NCBI GenBank assembly: GCA_021234155.1
Contig: JAJEKV010000094.1
Coordinates: 173,779 to 237,778 of the forward strand
Direction of reading: 5' to 3'
Source: Isoetes taiwanensis
Lineage: Eukaryota > Streptophyta > Lycopodiopsida > Isoetales > Isoetaceae
DNA: 64,000 nt
Shown: positions 58,842-64,000 of the stretch, in pieces
Position numbering within the stretch: position 1 is the first letter of the stretch
How the letters are laid out: every line of letters begins with the position of its first letter
The notes under the pieces: model-generated
The model's database searches: none
What the model saw: the letters and a program-made list of their open reading frames with translations, nothing else
Told to the model about the DNA's origin: nothing
Made by a program: the position numbers and the translations under genes

Positions 58842-59090
58842 ATGCTTGATCTAGTGGTTAGAATGGTTGGCTGGGGTCACCGACCAAGGTCTGAATCCCC
58901 CATACAACATAAAATTTTAAAAAGCCTTTCTTAAGATGAGTAAAAAATGTTAAATCTATGTATTTGAAACATAAATCATTTGTGGAATTAATGCTTGGTC
59001 TAGTGGTTAAAATGGGGGTTCTGGGTCAATGACTGGTTGAATCCCCATAGAACATAAAAATTTTAAAAGCCTTTTCTTAAGGGATGAGCA
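58842..59090 (+). repeat. Two tandem tRNA-derived SINE-like units
   Basis: Each unit has an A-box-like TGRTCTAGTGGTTA (58,847-58,860 and 58,996-59,009) and a B-box-like GGTYTGAATCCCC / GGTTGAATCCCC (58,888-58,900 and 59,035-59,046). Each is followed by catA-AACATAAAAATTTTAAAAAGCC. The period is 149 bases. The box spacing fits a pol III promoter. The cloverleaf is degenerate, so these are not functional tRNA genes. Confidence 0.7.
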
Positions 59091-59159
59091 TTCAACGGGT
59101 CAGAGGATCTGGACCATCAAGGGTCGATCTCATTATGTGACAATAATTAAAGCAACATG

Positions 59160-59375
59160 AGCCATAAGATCTATTACATATAATTCTAAAGTTACAGCGT
59201 GCACCGGGGAGGATATGTGCTAAAGTCACGGAGCCGTGAAGATCCTGGGACGACGACGATCAAGAACAACTGACCGCAGTTCTATTACATATATAATTCC
59301 TAAAGCCATGTGCACTGTAGATGTGTCCCAAAGCAACGTGAGTCGTAGGGATCTCTCGATCGACGATGTTAGTCC
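59160..59375. repeat. Diverged tandem repeat, period about 109 bp
   Basis: Units starting tctattacatataattct (59,169) and tctattacatatataattcc (59,278) share gtgcac, tgtgc/tgtcc-aaag and gatc-cgacga blocks. The repeat may belong to the LTR-like element to its right. Confidence 0.55.
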
Positions 59376-59639
59376 TTGCCTCCTCGTACAGACTATTCAT
59401 GCATACGACCTGGACCAAATAAGCTCAAGGATCCATGTGACAGTACTCCGTCACCATTCAAAGCCCAAATAGAAGACAAAGCAAGAGACTCACGCAGCTC
59501 AAAAGTCAAGATCCGCTGGTCAAGAGGCGCCATTGCATAAGTGGATCTATCATTACCGTCACAAGATCGGGCCATGGATTCTAGGCACTTCAAGAGGCAA
59601 TCACAACATCTCCTCGCAACTGTGGCCTCCCCTTCCAGA

Positions 59640-59935
59640 GCTCCAAGACCGGTGATCACCGAGTGTCTTATATTGGGCCAAAGGCCATTGTACTATATAT
59701 GAGTAGAGCTAGCACATGAGCTTTAGGATGAGTTTTGAGTCTTGTCTCTTCGCCTTCTTCTCGATTATGTAGAGCTCATGTATGTTCATCATTGATATCA
59801 AGAAAGCTTATCATTTTCCTCTCCTTGTTCCCTTTTGTTCTGCTTCTTGTTCTTTCTTGCAAATCCCGCTATGGACATAGTCCCCCTGGATTCTCCTGCT
59901 ATAGATCCATGTCCTCAAGGTAGGTCGGCCTGTGT
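59640..59935 (+). mobile_element. LTR-like promoter region
   Basis: The region has ccattgtactatatatgagtag (TATA box near 59,690-59,700) and a T/C-rich leader with gatatcaagaaagcttatc (59,795-59,813), as in plant LTR retrotransposon leaders. No second LTR, primer site or polyprotein is seen before bacterial sequence starts. Weak call. Confidence 0.3.
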
Positions 59936-60149
59936 TCTCCCAACCCACTCCCAAACACCTGCCGCCACGCCGTCTGATTCGATTTTCCTTTTCTTCCGGC
60001 CGCCATGTCCGTCCTAAACTTCACGCTTAAGAACTTCTTTTCCTGCATCTGCCTCAGCTTTGGAGCCATCATAGAAGGAAGTCGTTTCATGTATATGTAT
60101 CGGGCCTCATGGCGATATCAGGGAGGCCATCTCGGCCTATAGCTCACGG

Positions 60150-61521
60150 CCACCCACCCTCTGTCATGCCCGGCCCAAATTCTCCGCTTCCACGCCGGAC
60201 TGGCACGCCGCCCCGGATCGACGCCGGCCGCACCACCATCGGGCGTCGCTGGAGATGCAGCTCCGGCGATGAGCCGCCGGAGCTGTTCTCGAGGCTGACC
60301 GCGGATCGAGAATCCGCAGGTGGAGGTGGCATCACCCGCACCACTGAGGCCACCCATGCGGTGATCCGTTAACGTCCACCGCTCGCCGATGTATTCCGGC
60401 CAGATCGAAAGCCGCGGTCCGCGTTATTGCCCCTCGATCGAGGACAAGATCGTGCGTTTCTGGAGAACGGACGGCTATCAGATCTTCCTCGAGCCCGAGG
60501 GACTTGAGACGAGACACGGTTTTATCCCACCGCATCTGACCTCGCTGCCTGAGGACGCAGCGCGCGGTGGTGGCGTCGATCCCCGGATCTTCGAAAGGCA
60601 AGCGGATCCTCCGTCCGCTACGATCGAATACGATCACGTCGATCCGCGCTGAACTCGAGCCGACGTTGAAAACAAAGATGCGTACGCGCGGGCTTTTCCC
60701 CGCCGGTCAGATCAACGGCACCACTGGATATGAAGAAAGCCGTGCAGCGCATGGATTGATCGCGGATTGAATCACCGCGTCATAAAGCGGGAAGCGCGGC
60801 AAGCGACGCCGCGCGACACGACGCAAGTGACGGAAACAGAATCACTTTCGACCGCGCTGAGGGTTATCTCGGAGTCGCGGTGGACGATCTTGTTTCACGT
60901 GGAATCACGGAGCCGTATCGTATGCTCACGTCGCGCGCCGAATATCGGCTTGAGCGCTGCGCGCGCGACAATGCCGATCAGCGGTTGACGGAAAAGGGCA
61001 TCGCGCTCGGATGCTGGCGCGCTTACGCCGAAATCTTCCAGTGAAGTCGAGGCACCGCGCAGGCGCGCGAATATGCCCGCAGCGTCAGCGTTTTCCCACC
61101 GGGAGGCGCAGCTACACGGCTTGACGTTGAAGAAAAGACGGCCATCGCCGCACCGCGTTTGGTTAATCCCATCCGGACTTCTCGATCGAAGAGGTCGCGC
61201 GGATCTGGCCGCAACTTCTGGCGCGTTGCCGAAACCGGTCGCTGAGCAGCCTGAGATCGATGCGAAATATGATGTGTATCCGTCGCGCCAGCCGCAGACG
61301 TTGAATCGTATCGGCGCGATGAAAGTCTTCGCTTCCGGAAACTCTGGACTATCTGTCGATCATCGGTCTCCAACGAAGCGCGGCACAAACTCGTTACGCA
61401 TCGTCCGCGTTCGATCGGACATGCCGCGCGTCTCGAAGGTGTGACGCCGGCGGTTAATAAAGCTCTGGTCGCGCGCACTGCGTGTCGCGGACAGATACAG
61501 CGCGCGGCGTCGCAAGGATGA
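60150..61521 (+). pseudogene. mnmG: Bacterial mnmG (gidA), 3' two-thirds, frameshifted
   Basis: The FAD-dependent enzyme that, with MnmE, adds the carboxymethylaminomethyl group to U34 of tRNAs. Recognisable text: RTGTPPRIDAGRTT (60,205), [23 protein letters not shown] (60,335), then in other frames [19 protein letters not shown] (60,389), IEYDHVDPR (60,625), [15 protein letters not shown] (60,690), ALPKPVAEQPEIDAKYDVY (61,225) and RPRSIGHAARLEGVTPA (61,400). The N-terminal FAD-binding part is absent, so the block enters the gene from plant sequence near 60,110-60,150. The frame changes every few dozen bases. The stop TGA (61,519-61,521) overlaps the next ATG. Confidence 0.9.
61518..61521 (+). 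promoter_or_regulatory. ATGA stop-start overlap of mnmG and rsmG
   Basis: The rsmG ATG at 61,518 overlaps the mnmG TGA and is preceded by AAGG. This is typical of translationally coupled bacterial operons. Confidence 0.6.
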
Positions 61522-62190
61522 CGCAGAAGTTTAACGGGGACGCGCCTGCCCTCGCCAGCGATTCACGTGAAACGGCCAGAAAACAGATTCGGAAATTCAT
61601 TCGGCCATCGATCTGCTGAAAATCGAGTCGCGTCCGACCGCTTCTGTCGAACTGCTGACGTGGCAGAAGAAACCAATCTGATCGCGCCGTCGACCGTGTG
61701 AAGGATGCCTGACGCGGCACATCGCCGACCTGCTTCAGTTGCTGAAGCTCGCGCCCGATGCGAAGGCTTCTGTCGATCTTGATCGGTGGCGGCTTCCCCG
61801 GAGACCTGATCGCCTGCGCGCTCGCAGGCCGGGACGGGCGATGGTCCATCTGGTCGAGAGCAACCATAAAAGGCGGCGTTTCTGCGCGAAGGCCGCGCGC
61901 GTCACTGGCACGCAGGACCGTGCACGCCATCCGGATCGAGGATTTCAGGACGGTTCGCTTAAACCTGACATCGTCAGGACTGCCTGAGCTTGCGCTGCCT
62001 CGAAAAATCTGCTAGCAAAGACCTATCCCTGGTTGGCGGCGCGCAGGCGCTGTTCCTGAAGGGGCAAGATGTAGAGGGTGTGAATCGACCCAAAGCCGCT
62101 AAATATTGACCATATCGACGCTGAGTTGATCCCAGCGTCACCGATCCGGCCGGTTGATCGTGAAAGTCCGGAGCCTTTGCAGCCGGGGCC
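61518..62190 (+). pseudogene. rsmG: Bacterial rsmG (gidB) 16S rRNA methyltransferase, frameshifted
   Basis: The SAM-dependent enzyme that methylates G527 of 16S rRNA. It begins MTQKFNGDAPALASDSRETA. In shifting frames: SWQKKTNLIAPSTV-like text near 61,660, HIADLLQLL-LAPDAK near 61,725, the SAM loop GGGFPGDLIACALAGRDG (61,785), MVHLVESN, ARVTGT, HAIRIEDF, and ALFLKGQDVE near 62,060. The length would be normal if the frames were joined. No in-frame product is possible as written. Confidence 0.85.
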
Positions 62191-62237
62191 AGTCCTACCA
62201 AGGTACCTTAAGATCATTCTATAGCGAGAGCTGAAAG

Positions 62238-63180
62238 ATGACTGACGCTCCCACGATCGCTCCGGAACGACCCTACCGAACTGACGTGAGTCGCGCTGGC
62301 CAAGCCTCCCATGCGTGTTCTGGTGGTGGCGAACCAGAAAGGCGGGTCGGTAAGACCACGACAAGGATCAATCTGCACGGCGCTCGCCGCGATCGGCGAG
62401 CGGGTGCTGATCATCGACCTCGACCCAGGCACGCCGTCCACCGCTCGGCATCGACAATCGCAATCGCGATCGTTCAGACCTACGATGCTGACTAACGAGG
62501 CGATGCTGCCATGACGCGATCCTGACTCCGGTGCTGCGGGGATTGCACATCGCGCTCTTCGACGCCTCGACCTGCGGGTCTCGGAACTCGAAATCTCGAG
62601 CGAGACCGCGCTGGTGCGCCCAGAGGCCATGCGATTGCGCAGCTGGAACGACGGTCAGCTCTGCCGGCGCTGACTACACCTATGTGCTGGTCGATTGTCC
62701 GCTCTTCGCTCAACCTGCTCACGGTCAACGCGATGGCGGTATCCGATGCGGTGCTGGTGCCGCTGCAATGCGAGTTCTTCGCGCTGAAGGTCTTTCGCAA
62801 TTGCTGAAGACGGTCGGTTATGTGAAGGAAGCGCCTAATCCGCACCGGATCCACAGCACGTTCTCACTCATGTTCGATGCGCGCAACAACCTGTCGAACT
62901 GTGGTGGCCGACGTTCGCGAGTTCATGGGCAAGAAAGTCTACAAATTACCGTGATCCCGCGCAACGTGCGCATTTCGGAAGCGCGTCCTACGGCAAGCCG
63001 GTGCTGGTCTGACCTGAAATGCGCCGGCAGCGACGTTCAATCTGGCGGCTCATGACCGAAGTGATTCAGCGTGAGCGCGGAATTGTCCGCGACGTGCAAG
63101 CATGTTCGAGTTCTGGTCGTGGACGAAGACGAAGCCGGAATCTGGAATTGCAATCGGAAATGGTGGCGGGACGCGGTGGC
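62238..63180 (+). pseudogene. parA: Bacterial parA (soj) chromosome-partition ATPase, frameshifted
   Basis: The Walker-type ATPase that moves ParB-bound origin regions. It starts MTDAPTIAPERPYR. VLVVANQKGG is followed by a one-base loss inside the Walker A motif (VGKTTT in the next frame, 62,340-62,370). Then come AAIGERVLIIDLDPG, DYTYVLVDCP (62,672), VLVPLQCEFFAL (62,752), FDARNNLS (62,873), VREFMGKKVY-like and VIPRNVRISEA (62,952), and EVIQRERG (63,058). The stop is not determinable because of the indels. Confidence 0.88.
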
Positions 63181-63200
63181 GCAACTCAGGAGCAGCCGAC

Positions 63201-64000
63201 ATGGCAGAAGATCTGGCGTGACCGCGCGCGTACTCGGGCGTATTTTGCCGCGCTGATGGGCGACGCTGGCGGCGGAGCACCGGGGAGTCAGCGAGGCGCC
63301 GCAGGAAATCACAGCGGCGTGCCGATCGAGAATGTGATTCCTAACCACGCAATCCGCGCCGCAATTCGCGGATGCCGAGCTTTGAAGAACTCTCAGCAGT
63401 CGATCCGCGAGCGAGGCATCATCCAGCTTGATCGTGGTGCGCGCGGCGCCCAATGGCGGGTGCAAGCAGTCTGAGATCATCGCCGGCGAACGCCGCTGGC
63501 GTGTTTCGGGCAGCGCGCCGGCCTGCACGAAGTGCCGGTCGTCGTGCCTGAAGCCTTGACGCCGAGGCGCCTGAGCTTGCGATCATCGAAAAACATCCAG
63601 CGCGCCGACCTCAATCCACTGGAAGAGGCGGCTGGCTATCAGGCCCCGGGCAACCAATACAGTCACAGCCAGTAATTTATGATCGCCCATATCGTCGGCA
63701 AGAGTCGCAGCCACCTCGCGCCAATACGCTGCCTGCTCAAGCTTCAGGCGTGCAGGACTTGGTGCTGAGCGACCTCAGTGCCGGTCATGCACGGGCCTTG
63801 GTGGGGCGGTCCCGACGCCACGGCGCTTGCCGCGCATCGTGAGCCACTTGGGCTGAACGTGCGCCGTCGAGGCTCTGGCGGATCGCAGTGCTGCGAAGGC
63901 AAAGCGTCAAAAGAGCAGAGACGCCGGCGAGGGCCGCCCCAGGATCGGAAGTGCATGAGGCGCTCGGTCTTGCCGTGAGATTCGAGCAATACGTAACTGA
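63201..64000 (+). pseudogene. parB: Bacterial parB partition protein, frameshifted, cut by window end
   Basis: The parS-binding CTPase partner of ParA. It starts MAEDL (63,201). AALMGDAGGGAPGSQRGA (63,250) is followed by SIRERGIIQ (63,402), IIAGERRWR (63,478), ELAIIE (63,575), a YQALGNQYSHSQ-like stretch (63,640), LSAGHARALVGRS (63,772) and EALGLAVRFEQYV at the end. These include the ParB nuclease-like and HTH regions. The order mnmG-rsmG-parA-parB is the classical origin-proximal order. The protein text resembles Hyphomicrobiales (Bradyrhizobium/Nitrobacter-like); that placement is from memory of the families. Confidence 0.85.

Noticed and set aside
58842-59050. Functional tRNA genes
   Set aside because: Only the promoter boxes are recognisable; stems and anticodon arm do not form convincingly and A-rich tails follow.
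60100-64000. Working bacterial genes or a plastid/mitochondrial insertion
   Set aside because: No frame is intact, and mnmG-rsmG-parA-parB is a free-living bacterial chromosomal order not found in plant organelle genomes.

Overview
The window is nuclear DNA of a land plant, with a block of alphaproteobacterial DNA at its right end. The plant assignment rests on a thylakoid-lumen FKBP gene with introns, a Dof-type zinc finger, a decayed cinnamoyl-CoA-reductase-like gene, a PLS-type PPR fragment, a MULE remnant and plant-type LINEs. The repeat load and the family with an HGKG motif suggest a large-genome seedless plant such as a fern; that is inference only.

Layout. 1-5,360 and on past 11,306: a large imperfect inverted duplication. 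One arm carries a SINE-like insertion with a 15-bp target duplication, and the other is split by a 5.9-kb LINE (LINE1, minus) with a 10-bp target duplication. 12.2-17.6 kb: an RT fragment and the promoter of a Dof-like gene, split by a 3.4-kb element with terminal hairpins that carries a PPR fragment. 17.9-22.3 kb: plastid-type exons, then the FKBP gene. 23.3-33 kb: LINE debris, further copies of the hairpin termini and a broken CCR-like gene. 33-36.15 kb: LINE2 (minus), with a large internal deletion. 36.45-45.67 kb: LINE3 (plus, 9.2 kb, 12-bp target duplication). It is inserted in a minus-strand gene of a probable transposon-derived family, carries a MITE in ORF1 and is broken in ORF2 by a fragment of another retroelement. 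45.7-57 kb: more transposon remnants, a FCP1-like phosphatase remnant, a GGT-rich repeat and unknown ORFs. 58-59.9 kb: a degenerate minisatellite, a tandem tRNA-derived SINE-like repeat and an LTR-like promoter. About 60.1 kb to the end: mnmG-rsmG-parA-parB in order on the plus strand, full of frameshifts.

The genes that look most intact are the Dof-like gene and the FKBP gene. Nearly everything else is mobile or broken, and much of the structure can be read as nested insertions whose order is fixed by target duplications and empty-site copies inside the window. The bacterial block is either assembly contamination or a transferred segment; the sequence alone cannot decide, though the indel pattern looks more like unpolished reads.
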